The notes: a model not told the origin generated them from the letters alone. Counted from the first letter of the stretch, positions 35,878 through 45,023 are shown. The stretch: 64,000 nucleotides of DNA from Shewanella litorisediminis (GCF_016834455.1 NZ_CP069213.1:1984501-2048500); one strand, 5' to 3'. Numbers and translations are program-made.

Positions 35878-37497
35878 TTGAAGTCCATCGGTTTGAATCG
35901 TTTCACATTTTTTGTTGCGCTGTATTACGCAGTAATTCTGAATATTCCCCTGTATATCAGGGCGGCCGAAGGGCTGAAAACACTGTCACATATCGATTGG
36001 TTGTTTGTAGCCAGTTTCCCCGTGTTGCTGACCTCTTTACTGGCGCTTATCTTCTCGTTTTTCAGCGTTAAGTACCTCGCCAAACCCTTTTTTATGATAC
36101 TGACGTTAGTGTCGGCATCGGTCGTCTACGGCATGTACAAATACGGCATCGTGTTTGACCGTGCCATGATGGAAAACATCTTTGAGACCCACAGTGCAGA
36201 AGCACTCATGTATCTTAACGGTGAGTCTGTGATGGGTTTTTTACTGCTTGGGATAGTCCCGGCATTCATTATCGCCAGGGCCAACATTGCATATCGCGTC
36301 TGGTGGAAAGAAATCCTGCTGAAGCTTGGTTTCATGCTGGGTATGTTGTCGATAGCCGGCGGCGTTCTGGCTGTGTATTACCAGGATTATGTTGCCTTTG
36401 GACGTAATAATGATGATATGAAACAACTGATTGTGCCCACCTATTACGTTGGGGCTGCGGCCAGGTACCTGGATCAGCGCTACATTGAGACGCCGCTTAC
36501 GTATCAATCCCTTGGAACGGATGCCACCAATCAAACCCGGGACAGCAACCATAAACCCCTGCTGACGGTTCTCTTGGTAGGCGAAACTGCCCGTTCAATG
36601 AACTACCAGTATTACGGCTATCAAAAAGAAACCAACGTGTTTACCAAGCCCCACAATCCCATTGTGCTCAGCGCAACCATTTCATGTGGAACCGCAACAG
36701 CACAATCCTTGCCCTGTATGTTCTCCCGCATGGGCAGGGATAATTACGATGCGAGAAAGGCCAGGGCTCAGGACAGCGTTATCGATGTGCTTGATCATGC
36801 CGGTGTGACAGTGCATTGGATTGATAGTGACAGCGGTTGTAAAAGCGTGTGCGATAGGGTTACCAACGAAACAGTGAAGCTGGATGAGGATCCCGCGCTC
36901 TGTGATGGTGAGTCCTGCCTGGATCAAATCGTGCTGAGCCACCTCGATTCCATACTTGAGCGGCCCATTGAAAAGGATACCCTGTTGGTGTTGCACATCA
37001 TGGGAAGCCACGGACCGACCTATTCTCATCGATACCCGGCAAACCATAAAGCTTTTACCCCTGACTGTCCCCGAAGTGACATCCAGAACTGCAGTAACGA
37101 GGCGCTGGTGAATACCTATGACAACACCATTCGTTACAGTGACTATATCATGGCCGAAGTCATTAACCGGCTGAAACAGAAGGAGTCTGTGGCTGACACT
37201 GCGCTCATGTATATCTCAGATCATGGTGAATCGCTGGGTGAAAAGGGCTTGTATCTGCACGGCGCGCCTTATGCGTTTGCGCCCATTGAGCAAGTCAGTG
37301 TGCCCTGGCTTTTATGGCTGTCAGAGGGCTTTAGACAGGAGAATAACCTGGATGAAAGCTGTTTAAGGAGCTTGCAGGGTGAATTATCCCATGACAATCT
37401 GTTTGATAGCTTGCTTGGGTGGATGAATATCCACACCCATGTGTATCGTAAGGAGCTGGATATTTTCAGTCGCTGTCGGCTTGCTGCTGTATCGTAA
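35878..37497 (+). CDS. eptA: Lipid A phosphoethanolamine transferase (EptA/MCR family)
   Basis: EptA moves phosphoethanolamine from phosphatidylethanolamine to lipid A in the periplasm, which lowers polymyxin binding. The TTG start at 35878 is chosen because GGGGA (35865-35869) is 8 nt upstream and the N-terminus then matches the MCR-4 type. It gives 539 residues. An in-frame ATG at 35824 lacks a ribosome site. Five TM segments precede a sulfatase-type domain with VGETARSMNYQYYGY, the nucleophile Thr274 in SCGTATAQSLPCMFSRMGR, and SDHGESLGEKGLYLHGAP for zinc. Six paired cysteines fit the family disulfides. The resemblance to MCR-4 is from memory. Confidence 0.92.
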   Translation: MKSIGLNRFTFFVALYYAVILNIPLYIRAAEGLKTLSHIDWLFVASFPVLLTSLLALIFSFFSVKYLAKPFFMILTLVSASVVYGMYKYGIVFDRAMMENIFETHSAEALMYLNGESVMGFLLLGIVPAFIIARANIAYRVWWKEILLKLGFMLGMLSIAGGVLAVYYQDYVAFGRNNDDMKQLIVPTYYVGAAARYLDQRYIETPLTYQSLGTDATNQTRDSNHKPLLTVLLVGETARSMNYQYYGYQKETNVFTKPHNPIVLSATISCGTATAQSLPCMFSRMGRDNYDARKARAQDSVIDVLDHAGVTVHWIDSDSGCKSVCDRVTNETVKLDEDPALCDGESCLDQIVLSHLDSILERPIEKDTLLVLHIMGSHGPTYSHRYPANHKAFTPDCPRSDIQNCSNEALVNTYDNTIRYSDYIMAEVINRLKQKESVADTALMYISDHGESLGEKGLYLHGAPYAFAPIEQVSVPWLLWLSEGFRQENNLDESCLRSLQGELSHDNLFDSLLGWMNIHTHVYRKELDIFSRCRLAAVS

Positions 37498-37526
37498 GCG
37501 CAAACAGCACACGACAAAAACGTTAA

Positions 37527-37566
37527 CCCCAGACTCAGGCAAAACTCCTGGTCATTAGACCTGGGG
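37527..37566 (+). other. Imperfect hairpin in the leader of the GGDEF gene
   Basis: CCCCAG (37527-37532) pairs with CTGGGG (37561-37566), and CAGG (37536-37539) pairs with CCTG (37547-37550) inside. No T-run follows, so it could be a weak eptA terminator or an mRNA structure near the ribosome site of the next gene. Confidence 0.4.
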
Positions 37567-37589
37567 CATTTAAGGATAAATTATTTGCC

Positions 37590-38615
37590 ATGACAATTGC
37601 AGCTCACAAACCCAAAGAAAAAGATGAGTCCGCCGGTATACTCAGAAAGGCCGTGCCACAAATGTCGGCACTGGGCATTCCAGTAACGCCGGACAATTAC
37701 GCAGTCTGGTATGCCTACTATCAGGGGGCAGATCTCGCGCTTGTCCGGGCAATCAACGGCTTGATTGAGAATCAGGTAAACTTTTCAGCAGAAGTCTGCC
37801 GGGGACTCTACAGCAGCTTTATCCAGAACAATGCCCCTGAAGTGCTGGAAAACGTACAACTTGAAACCCAGTTGCTTATTAATGGGCTGCTCAGCAAAAT
37901 CAGTATGCTGACCTCTGGCTCTGAGACTTTTCAGCAATCCATAGAAACCTTCGGCAAGCAGCTGCTTCTGCCTCAGGAACCCGATTCCCTGCATCGATTG
38001 GTGGAAGGGGTGTTGGTTGAGGTGGACAAGGTCATTAATGAGAATGCGGATATCCACTCAAGCCTCAAGTCGATGGATCAGGAGCTGAATCATTTACGGG
38101 CTGAAATAAGCGAATTGTCGGTGATATCCCTTACAGACAAATTAACCGGGCTCAATAACCGCCGCGCTTTTGAAGCGCGTATGGCACAGGAATTTTTACC
38201 TTCAACGCCAAAATGCTCGCTGCTGGTTATCGATATTGATCACTTCAAGCAGTTTAACGACACCTGGGGCCACAATGCAGGTGACAAGGTGCTGGTGTAC
38301 GTTGCGCAGAATCTGAAACAAGCCGTTAAGGGCGAAGATCTGGTTGCCCGCTACGGCGGCGAAGAGTTTGTCATAGTGCTTAAGGACGCCAGTGCTGAAA
38401 ATGCGGCGAATATTGCCGAAAAGCTGCGTGAACGGATAGCCAACAAAAAGCTTACCCTGAAGAAAGACAACCTGGATCTTGGTAAGGTCACCGTCTCCAT
38501 TGGGGTCGCCATGGCAGAAGCCAATGAAACCCCGGAACAGTTTTTTGACCGGGCTGACAGTGCGCTTTACCTCGCCAAAAGCGGTGGTCGAAACCGGGTA
38601 TGTCTTGCGGACTAG
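37590..38615 (+). CDS. Diguanylate cyclase (GGDEF domain)
   Basis: The enzyme makes cyclic di-GMP from two GTP. The 341-residue soluble protein has an unrecognised helical N-terminal half (about 1-170) with MSALGIPVTPDNYAVWYAYYQG, which resembles sensory regions of other diguanylate cyclases, then a coiled coil and the GGDEF domain. The active site is RYGGEEF (Gly256-Phe260) with LTDKLTGLNNRRAFE upstream, so it should be active. The inhibitory RxxD site is KGED here, so product inhibition may be lost. It has no TM segment. Confidence 0.93.
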   Translation: MTIAAHKPKEKDESAGILRKAVPQMSALGIPVTPDNYAVWYAYYQGADLALVRAINGLIENQVNFSAEVCRGLYSSFIQNNAPEVLENVQLETQLLINGLLSKISMLTSGSETFQQSIETFGKQLLLPQEPDSLHRLVEGVLVEVDKVINENADIHSSLKSMDQELNHLRAEISELSVISLTDKLTGLNNRRAFEARMAQEFLPSTPKCSLLVIDIDHFKQFNDTWGHNAGDKVLVYVAQNLKQAVKGEDLVARYGGEEFVIVLKDASAENAANIAEKLRERIANKKLTLKKDNLDLGKVTVSIGVAMAEANETPEQFFDRADSALYLAKSGGRNRVCLAD

Positions 38616-38638
38616 CGGCCGTTATCGGCCGCTTTTTA
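38614..38638 (+). terminator. Terminator overlapping the stop codon of the GGDEF gene
   Basis: AGCGGCCG (starting inside the TAG stop), loop TTAT and CGGCCGCT are followed by TTTT. On the minus strand there is no T-run, so it serves only the plus-strand gene. Confidence 0.88.
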
Positions 38639-38656
38639 TAACTCTGCGCTCAGCCC

Positions 38657-41392
38657 TCAGGTCGCAGGTGCAATATCCCCTTCGCCCGTGTTCAGTGTGC
38701 TTGACTTAAGATCCATGTGCATTTTTATCAGATGCTCTTCCATGTCAAAGGTCACCGTAAAACCAAGTGTTCTGGCAAGGTTTGCCATGTTGCGGTTTTC
38801 AATCATGGTAAAGCCTGTCAGCACTGGCGTTTCATTGGCCTGATAGTAACGGATAAGCTTTTCCAGCAGTAGTTTGCCAAGGCCGAGCCCCTGATGATCG
38901 CTTCTCACCGCCATGGCAAATTCAGCTTCTGTGTTGTCGGGGTCAATCGATGCCCGTACCGCTCCCAGGGTGTAATCCTCGCCACTTGCGTCCTTGGCGG
39001 TAGCAATAAAGGCCATCTCCCGTGCATAGTCGATTTGGGTCAGTACTGCCATCTCTTCGTGGGTCATACGCTGACGGGCACCAAAATAGCGCTTGTATCT
39101 GTCTTCGTCAGTGAGAGAGTTATCAAAGGCGAGGTGTTTTGGCTCATCTTCCGGCAGAATCGGTCTTAGCATCACTTCAATGCCGTTTCTGAGCACTGCA
39201 CGTTCCTCAAGCTCCTTGGGGTACGGCATGATAGCGAGACGATTGCTGTTTTCATTACAGTTGGGGTCAAGCCTTAAGTTAATGTCCAGGAGGGTAATCT
39301 TGTCACCGGCTGCCAGCACGGGATTGAGATCCAGCGCCTGAATTTGCGGGCAGTCAATCACCAGATGACTGAGCTGGGTCAGCATCAGGCACAGGGCGTG
39401 CATATCCAGCCCCTGGGGCAGGTGTCGGTCACGCAGCTTGCCGGTTTTCAGTGCCTGAATCACCATATAGCGCGCCAGCGCCATATTCAGTGGGGGCAGG
39501 GCAACGGCGGCATCCCGGGTGGGTTGCCATTCAGAGCCGCCTTCACCAAGACAGATGGCAGGCCCAAACACAGGATCGCTTATCACCGCCAATCGCAACT
39601 CCTGAGCCCCGGCGGTGAGCGCCATCCGCTGCACTATCAAGCCTTCAATTTTTGCTTCCGGGTTTGACTGGTGCACCCGCTGCATCATGGCCGTTGCGGC
39701 ATGGTGGATTTCTTCCGCGCTGGTGAGGTTCAGGGTGACTCCGTACACATCGGATTTATGCAGTATGTCCGGCGACTGGATTTTCAGTGCAATCGGATAA
39801 CCCACACGTTCGGCGATATCAGTAGCCTCGGCGGCGTCCCGGGCAAACCAGGTATCTATGGTATTTAGGCCATAGGCACCTAAAATGGCGCTGGCATCGT
39901 GGGTTTCAAGCACGGTTTTACCCTTGGCGAGGGCTTGTTGGATCACCTCCCGGGCTTTACCTGCATCGTTGGGAACCTTATCGGTGATGGACTGGGGGAC
40001 TTCCTGGAGCAGCTTTTGATTTCGGCGGTACTCCACCATGTGCATAAAGGCACCAACCGCGCCTTCCGGAGTGCGATAGGTCGCCACGCCCGCCTTGGTG
40101 AAACGCTTCCTGGCGCGGTACGCCGAATTTTCACCGCTCCAGTTGGTTAAGATGTTCAGCTTACCGCGGTGAGGATGCTTTTTAATGGCATCGGCAACCG
40201 CATCGGCAATCAGCTCACTTTCGCCCAAGGCCGATGGGGAGTGCAGTACCAAAATGGCGTCTGCATCGTCGCTGTCCATCAGGATATTGAGTGCATCAAC
40301 ATAACGCTTGGCATCGGCATCGCCGATGATATCGATGGGGTTTTGGGCCGACCAGGTCTTTGGCAGTACAGCATCGAGTTTCCGGCAGGTTTCCTGCGAC
40401 AGTTCGGCCAGCTTGCCGCCCCGGCTGATAAGCTCATCAACTGCGAGCACTGCAGGGCCGCCGCCGTTACTGATGATCCCGAGTCGCTCTCCCTTGAGGT
40501 CGTTGCCATGATTAAGGCTTTCCAGCGCCGCGAACAGCTCTACCAGGTCGTTCACCCTCAGCATACCGGCGCGCCGGAACGCAGCTTCGTAAACGGCATC
40601 ACTGCCGCTGACACCACCGGTATGCAGTTTTGCCGCCCTGGCACCTTCCTGGCTGCGACCGGATTTAATCACCAGTATGGGTTTATTGCGGGACGCCGCC
40701 CGGGCAGCGGATAAAAAGTGGCGCTTCTCGTTAATGGCATCCATGTAAAGCATGATAGCGCTGGTGCGGCCGTCTCGGCCGAGAAAGTCCAGCAGCTCGT
40801 CAAAGTCGATGTCGGTGGCATCACCCAGCGAAATAAAAGATGAGAACCCAATGCCCTTGTTATTGGCCCAGTCCAGCACTGTGGTGCAGACGGCGGCTGA
40901 CTGACTGACAAAGGCTATTTTCCCGGGTTGGGCGGTGGTATGGGCAAGGCTGGCATTAAGCCCCAGATTTGGCAGCATCATGCCCAGACTGTTGGGGCCA
41001 AGAATGCGCATGCCGTATCGCTTTGCGTTGGCAAGGGTTGTGGCCAGCAGGGATTGTCCTTCGCCGTCCATCTCATTTGCCATGCCTGATGCCATGATAA
41101 TGGCGACTTTACAGCCAAATTGCGCCAGCGTTTCGACAATGCCCGGTACACGGCTTGCCCGGGTACAGATAATAGCAAGGTCGGGTTTTATCGGCAGCGC
41201 TTCGATGCTGGGGTAGGCAAGTACTCCCATCACGGCCTGATATTTTGGGGTAACCGGCATGATGGGCCCTGAAAACCCGCCCGCGAGCAGATTTTTCATC
41301 ACCACGTTGCCGGCGCGCCTTGGGCCATTGGAGGCACCAATAATGGCAATTGATGACGGTTTGAACAGGGTGTTGAGTGTGCGCTGACTCAT
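38657..41392 (-). CDS. patZ: Protein lysine acetyltransferase, acyl-CoA synthetase (NDP-forming)-GNAT fusion
   Basis: PatZ/Pat (YfiQ) acetylates lysines, notably of acetyl-CoA synthetase. The 911-residue protein starts with an NDP-forming acyl-CoA synthetase part: CoA-binding SSIAIIGASNGPRRAGNVV near residue 13, succinyl-CoA-ligase-like LGIISNGGGPAVLAVD, and an ATP-grasp region (YPIALKIQSPDILHKSDVYGV). The C-terminal 150 residues are a GNAT domain with the acetyl-CoA loop RSDHQGLGLGKLLLEKLI. Size and order match E. coli PatZ (886). The synthetase part is thought to be regulatory. It stands alone. Confidence 0.93.
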   Translation of the reverse strand: MSQRTLNTLFKPSSIAIIGASNGPRRAGNVVMKNLLAGGFSGPIMPVTPKYQAVMGVLAYPSIEALPIKPDLAIICTRASRVPGIVETLAQFGCKVAIIMASGMANEMDGEGQSLLATTLANAKRYGMRILGPNSLGMMLPNLGLNASLAHTTAQPGKIAFVSQSAAVCTTVLDWANNKGIGFSSFISLGDATDIDFDELLDFLGRDGRTSAIMLYMDAINEKRHFLSAARAASRNKPILVIKSGRSQEGARAAKLHTGGVSGSDAVYEAAFRRAGMLRVNDLVELFAALESLNHGNDLKGERLGIISNGGGPAVLAVDELISRGGKLAELSQETCRKLDAVLPKTWSAQNPIDIIGDADAKRYVDALNILMDSDDADAILVLHSPSALGESELIADAVADAIKKHPHRGKLNILTNWSGENSAYRARKRFTKAGVATYRTPEGAVGAFMHMVEYRRNQKLLQEVPQSITDKVPNDAGKAREVIQQALAKGKTVLETHDASAILGAYGLNTIDTWFARDAAEATDIAERVGYPIALKIQSPDILHKSDVYGVTLNLTSAEEIHHAATAMMQRVHQSNPEAKIEGLIVQRMALTAGAQELRLAVISDPVFGPAICLGEGGSEWQPTRDAAVALPPLNMALARYMVIQALKTGKLRDRHLPQGLDMHALCLMLTQLSHLVIDCPQIQALDLNPVLAAGDKITLLDINLRLDPNCNENSNRLAIMPYPKELEERAVLRNGIEVMLRPILPEDEPKHLAFDNSLTDEDRYKRYFGARQRMTHEEMAVLTQIDYAREMAFIATAKDASGEDYTLGAVRASIDPDNTEAEFAMAVRSDHQGLGLGKLLLEKLIRYYQANETPVLTGFTMIENRNMANLARTLGFTVTFDMEEHLIKMHMDLKSSTLNTGEGDIAPAT

Positions 41393-41568
41393 GAAGACTC
41401 CATCCTTTGACGCATGACAAATAGTCTACATGAAGCACAGGCACGCATCACTTGAGAAATATCATGAATTTATAATGTGAATACAAATTACTGGCCTGCA
41501 GACTGCAACTGGCGGGTAAGTTTTGGGGAGAGTGAGTAAGGCTTGAAAAGAAACCTGAACGACAGGCA

Positions 41569-41592
41569 CAAAAAAACCTGCATTTGCAGGTT
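41569..41592 (-). terminator. Intrinsic terminator of the tRNA-Val pair
   Basis: On the minus strand AACCTGCA and TGCAGGTT form a stem followed by about seven T, just past the CCA end of the distal tRNA. Confidence 0.9.
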
Positions 41593-41596
41593 GAAA

Positions 41597-41673
41597 TGGT
41601 GCGCTCTAGTGGACTCGAACCACCGACCCCCACCATGTCAAGGTGGTGCTCTAACCAGCTGAGCTAAGAGCGC
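41597..41673 (-). tRNA. tRNA-Val (anticodon GAC), distal copy
   Basis: A 77-nt cloverleaf with encoded CCA. The acceptor GCGCTCT pairs fully with AGAGCGC. The anticodon stem is CCACC/GGTGG with loop TTGACAT, anticodon GAC. T-loop TTCGAGT. It is second in a two-tRNA transcript and is 4 nt from the first. Confidence 0.97.
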
Positions 41674-41677
41674 ATTT

Positions 41678-41754
41678 TGGTACACCCGAGTGGACTCGAA
41701 CCACCGACCCCTACCATGTCAAGGTAGTGCTCTAACCAACTGAGCTACGGGTGC
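41678..41754 (-). tRNA. tRNA-Val (anticodon GAC), proximal copy
   Basis: A 77-nt cloverleaf with encoded CCA. The anticodon stem is CTACC/GGTAG with loop TTGACAT, anticodon GAC. The acceptor strands GCACCCG and CGGGTGT pair with a G-U wobble at 1-72, where the other copy has G-C. The two copies differ in acceptor and anticodon stems but keep identical loops. Confidence 0.96.
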
Positions 41755-41854
41755 ATTGTCGCATTGCAGCGAACGAGCGCTATATTAAGTGCGCCCGATG
41801 CTGACTTGCAAGCAAAAATAACCGCTATATGCCTCAAATGGTGATTTGCTGTGC

Positions 41855-41883
41855 AACTCCTCCCGAAAACTCAGGGAGGAGTT
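41855..41883 (-). other. Strong hairpin after norM, no T-run
   Basis: AACTCCTCCC and GGGAGGAGTT are 10-bp perfect arms around a 9-nt loop, 16 bases past the norM stop. The minus strand continues GCACAGC, so it is not a classical terminator. It may protect the 3' end. Confidence 0.6.
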
Positions 41884-41898
41884 GGCTTGATGAGAAGC

Positions 41899-43260
41899 TT
41901 ATTGGGCAAAATGAAAACCTGGCGGAGTTTTTTGAATGTATCTCAAACGGATGGCAAAAAGTGCTGCGGCCGTGGTGAGCCCTGCGATAAGTCCTGTCCA
42001 GAACCCGTGAGCCCCCATGGCCGGTACCAACCAATCGGTGTAGGCGAGGGTATAGCCCAGCGTCATACCAATTGCCCAGTAGGAAACCAGGGTAATGTAA
42101 AACGCGCTGCGGGTATCTTTATAACCACGTAGGGCACCAGCGGCAACTACCTGTACTGAATCAGACAATTGGTAAAGCGCCGCCATCAGCATCAGACTGG
42201 AAGCAAGCGCCACTACATCGGGGTCGGTATTGTAAAGTCTCGCGATCTCAACTCTGAACACCACGGTTATAACCGCCGTGATGGAAGCCAGGAACAATGC
42301 CAGGCCAAGCCCGACTTTTGCCACCAATGCGGCCACATCACTTTTCTCGCGGCCCAGGTAGTAACCGATACGGATAGACACCGCCAATCCGATAGAGAGC
42401 GGCAGCATAAACACAATGGATGAAAAATTGAGCGCTATTTGATGACCGGCCACCACATTCGCCCCTAAAGGCGCCAGCAGCAGGGCGATGATGGCAAACA
42501 GGCTCACCTCAAAAAACAGCGCCATGGCGATGGGAAAGCCGAGCTTAGTCATGCGCCACATGGTATTTGCCTGCGGCCGTTCGAATGCTTTAAAGGGTGA
42601 TATGAGGGCAAACTTCCTGTGAAATGCCATATAAATCAACATGGCTATCAGCATGGCCCAAAACACCAATGCCGTGGCTACACCGCAACCTGCACCGCCC
42701 ATGGCAGGCACACCGAAATGGCCGTAGATGAAGATGTAGTTAGCCGGGATATTCACTGCCAATCCCACAAAGCCAATCACCATGGTGGGTAAGGTATAGG
42801 AGATGCCTTCGCTCATACCCCTGAGTACCTGATACACCACAAAGGCGGGTACGCCCCAAAGAAATCCGAAAAGATATCCTTCAGAGAGCTGCCGCAAATC
42901 GGTTTCAAGGTCCATCCGCGTCAGAATTTCTGACGAAAGTCCAAGAAACAACATCACAGCGAGCGCGCCAATTATGGCAATATAAGTGGCCTGATATGCC
43001 AAGGGACGAATGGACGCTTCGTCGTCAGAACCATGAAGCTGAGAAAACACAGGCGTAAAGGCCATCAAGAGCCCCTGCACAAACAGCAAGGCCGGCAGCC
43101 ACAAGCTGGTTCCCACGGCCACGGCGGCCATATCGACGGCGCTTACACGGCCCGCCATCAGGGTGTCGATAAACCCCATCATGGTTTGGGTCACCTGTGC
43201 AATCAGCACCGGCAACGCCAGTTGAATGAGTTTTTTGGCTTGAAAGCCCACATTGAGCAT
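41899..43260 (-). CDS. norM: MATE family multidrug efflux transporter (NorM/MdtK)
   Basis: A twelve-TM, cation-coupled exporter of cationic drugs and dyes. The 453-residue length is typical. MATE signatures include LALPVLIAQVTQTMMGFIDT in TM1, LRGMSEGISYTLPTM after TM4, PANYIFIYG, and VAGHQIALNFSSIVFMLPLS in the second half. The gene is divergent from ribE with only 26 bases between the start codons. The same neighbour pair (ribC/ribE with mdtK) is found in E. coli. Confidence 0.94.
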   Translation of the reverse strand: MLNVGFQAKKLIQLALPVLIAQVTQTMMGFIDTLMAGRVSAVDMAAVAVGTSLWLPALLFVQGLLMAFTPVFSQLHGSDDEASIRPLAYQATYIAIIGALAVMLFLGLSSEILTRMDLETDLRQLSEGYLFGFLWGVPAFVVYQVLRGMSEGISYTLPTMVIGFVGLAVNIPANYIFIYGHFGVPAMGGAGCGVATALVFWAMLIAMLIYMAFHRKFALISPFKAFERPQANTMWRMTKLGFPIAMALFFEVSLFAIIALLLAPLGANVVAGHQIALNFSSIVFMLPLSIGLAVSIRIGYYLGREKSDVAALVAKVGLGLALFLASITAVITVVFRVEIARLYNTDPDVVALASSLMLMAALYQLSDSVQVVAAGALRGYKDTRSAFYITLVSYWAIGMTLGYTLAYTDWLVPAMGAHGFWTGLIAGLTTAAALFAIRLRYIQKTPPGFHFAQ

Positions 43261-43286
43261 AGAAAAACGCCTTAAAGGAAAAATGA

Positions 43287-43895
43287 ATGTTTACCGGTAT
43301 CGTGCAAGCCACCTGCGAGTTGGTGGCATTGGAAAAGCGCCAGGGGATGCATACCCTGGCGGTGAGACTGCCAGCTGAATTAAGAGAAGGGCTCACCCCG
43401 GGGGCAAGTGTCGCGAACAATGGCGTTTGTTTGACTGTTACCCGAGTCGAGGATGATAGGGTCTTTTTTGATGTAATGGAAGAAACCCTCTCATTAACCA
43501 ACCTTGGTGCGATAGCGCTGGGTTGCCACATCAATATTGAACGTTCGCTCACCTTCGGTAAGGAAATTGGTGGCCATTTGCTGTCGGGGCATGTGCAGTG
43601 TCAGGCGATTGTGACGCGGGTGACGGAGGTGGGTGAGCAAAGAGACTTGCGTTTAAGTGTGCCTAAAAGGTGGATGAAATACATTCTCTACAAAGGTTTC
43701 GTCGCAGTAAATGGCTGCAGCCTTACGGTGGGCGAGGTGTTTGAAGATGGCTTTATGCTGCACCTCATTCCGGAAACGCTGAGACTCACAAACCTCAAAG
43801 ACGCAGTCACGGGCACTCAACTGAATATTGAAATCGACAGTCAGACACAAACCATAGTGGATACCGTGGAGCGGGTACTGGCAGCCCGTCAGTAA
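43287..43895 (+). CDS. ribE: Riboflavin synthase alpha subunit
   Basis: Two lumazine molecules dismutate to riboflavin in this homotrimeric enzyme. The 202-residue protein starts MFTGIVQATCEL, the family hallmark, and has two tandem lumazine-binding barrels. The first carries SVANNGVCLTVT and GGHLLSGHVQ. The second carries GFVAVNGCSLTVGEV and IPETLRLTNL. AAAGGA lies at 43274-43279. Its 3' end overlaps the convergent CPXCG gene by 7 bases. The name ribE or ribC depends on nomenclature. Confidence 0.95.
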   Translation: MFTGIVQATCELVALEKRQGMHTLAVRLPAELREGLTPGASVANNGVCLTVTRVEDDRVFFDVMEETLSLTNLGAIALGCHINIERSLTFGKEIGGHLLSGHVQCQAIVTRVTEVGEQRDLRLSVPKRWMKYILYKGFVAVNGCSLTVGEVFEDGFMLHLIPETLRLTNLKDAVTGTQLNIEIDSQTQTIVDTVERVLAARQ

Positions 43896-44089
43896 AGCTG
43901 CTCGTCGTCGCCGTCGACCCACAGCTCAATTTTGCGATTGGCATCATCCACATGCAGCCGCATGTGGATGGGGTTACAGCATATCCGGCAGTCATCATAA
44001 AACTCCTGATCGCCGCCGGATGCATCCAGTTCAATTCGTTGATGATGTCCGCAATGTGGACAACAAATGGTTTGTGTCTTGAGTTTCAT
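43889..44089 (-). CDS. CPXCG motif-containing cysteine-rich protein
   Basis: A 66-residue protein with two metal-type cysteine pairs: CCPHCG near the start and CRICC about 20 residues later, then an HMRLHVDDANRKIELWVDGDDE tail. It is a predicted zinc-ribbon protein of the CPXCG family, function unknown. Its ATG overlaps the stop of the upstream SDR gene (TGATG), so translation is coupled. Its 3' end overlaps ribE on the opposite strand. Confidence 0.85.
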   Translation of the reverse strand: MKLKTQTICCPHCGHHQRIELDASGGDQEFYDDCRICCNPIHMRLHVDDANRKIELWVDGDDEQLY

Positions 44090-44859
44090 CAGCCAGCTCC
44101 CAAATAGCCGGTCGCACTGCGCCCCCCGTCAACAGCAATTATCTGGCCGCTGATATAGTCAGCTTGTGCCAAAAAGCTAACCAGGTTGGCGATATCCAAA
44201 GGTGCACCGGCCCTTGCAAGGGGAATTTCGGTAAGCACCTTTTGTGGCTTTGCATCATCAGTCTCGGGCCACAGGATGGCGCCCGGTGCGATACCATTTA
44301 CCCGAACCGCCGGTGCCAGCTCCTGTGCCAATGACAAGGTCGCCATGGAAAGTGCAGCCTTTGATATTGAGTATAATCCATGCTGGCGCAGAGGGCGCTC
44401 CCCGTGGATATCGCAAAGGTTTATCACAGAGCCTCCCGACGATGCCAACAGCGGCGCCAGAGCGATTGCAAGCAGATAGGGCTGAAGACAATTGACGCCC
44501 ATAATGGTTTGCGCGTGACTGAGCGAGGGAATTGCGGGGTCTTTTTCAAAGAGTGACGCATTATTGACCAGTAGCGCGAGTGAAACGCCGCTTTGCGCTA
44601 TCTGATCTCGTATATGCTCAGCGGCATCCGTCCGGGCAAGATCGAAGCAGATAACTTTGGCCGAATTCGCGCGCTTTTGACATAAAAAATCAGCAAGGCG
44701 CTCAGCATCCTCAATGGAATGGTGGCAGTGGATAAACACGTTCCAGCCTTCGTTGTGGAGTTTCGAAGCAATGGCCGCACCTATACGCTTGGCTGCGCCC
44801 GTAACGAGCGCCCAGCGTGGCGTGATTTCAATGTGTGAAGCCGTCATATTCTGTCTCAT
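44089..44859 (-). CDS. SDR-family pteridine reductase (FolM-like)
   Basis: The 256-residue short-chain reductase has TGAAKRIGAAIA for NADPH binding, LVNNASLFEKDP, and the catalytic YSISKAAL. The GAAKRIG and NASLF signatures are those of pteridine reductases (PTR1/FolM), which reduce dihydromonapterin or dihydrofolate. Substrate is inferred. An ATG at 44847 with a TGAGA upstream is an alternative start. It forms a coupled pair with the CPXCG gene. Confidence 0.82.
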   Translation of the reverse strand: MRQNMTASHIEITPRWALVTGAAKRIGAAIASKLHNEGWNVFIHCHHSIEDAERLADFLCQKRANSAKVICFDLARTDAAEHIRDQIAQSGVSLALLVNNASLFEKDPAIPSLSHAQTIMGVNCLQPYLLAIALAPLLASSGGSVINLCDIHGERPLRQHGLYSISKAALSMATLSLAQELAPAVRVNGIAPGAILWPETDDAKPQKVLTEIPLARAGAPLDIANLVSFLAQADYISGQIIAVDGGRSATGYLGAG

Positions 44860-45023
44860 CCAAACTATTTGGCACTAGGGTAGCCCGACAGATTAGCAGG
44901 GCAAAGCAAAAGGCGCTTTCTTGTATCAAAAACCTCAATGGCATACACTATTTGGCCGCGCTGGATGAGGCTCAAGGCTCCTGTACTGTCTTACCCTCCG
45001 CGCGTTTCTTTTTATTTATGCCA

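Noticed and set aside
37527..37566. Possible c-di-GMP riboswitch before the GGDEF gene
   Set aside because: The hairpin lacks the conserved GEMM core and is too small. Only a simple two-part stem is supported.
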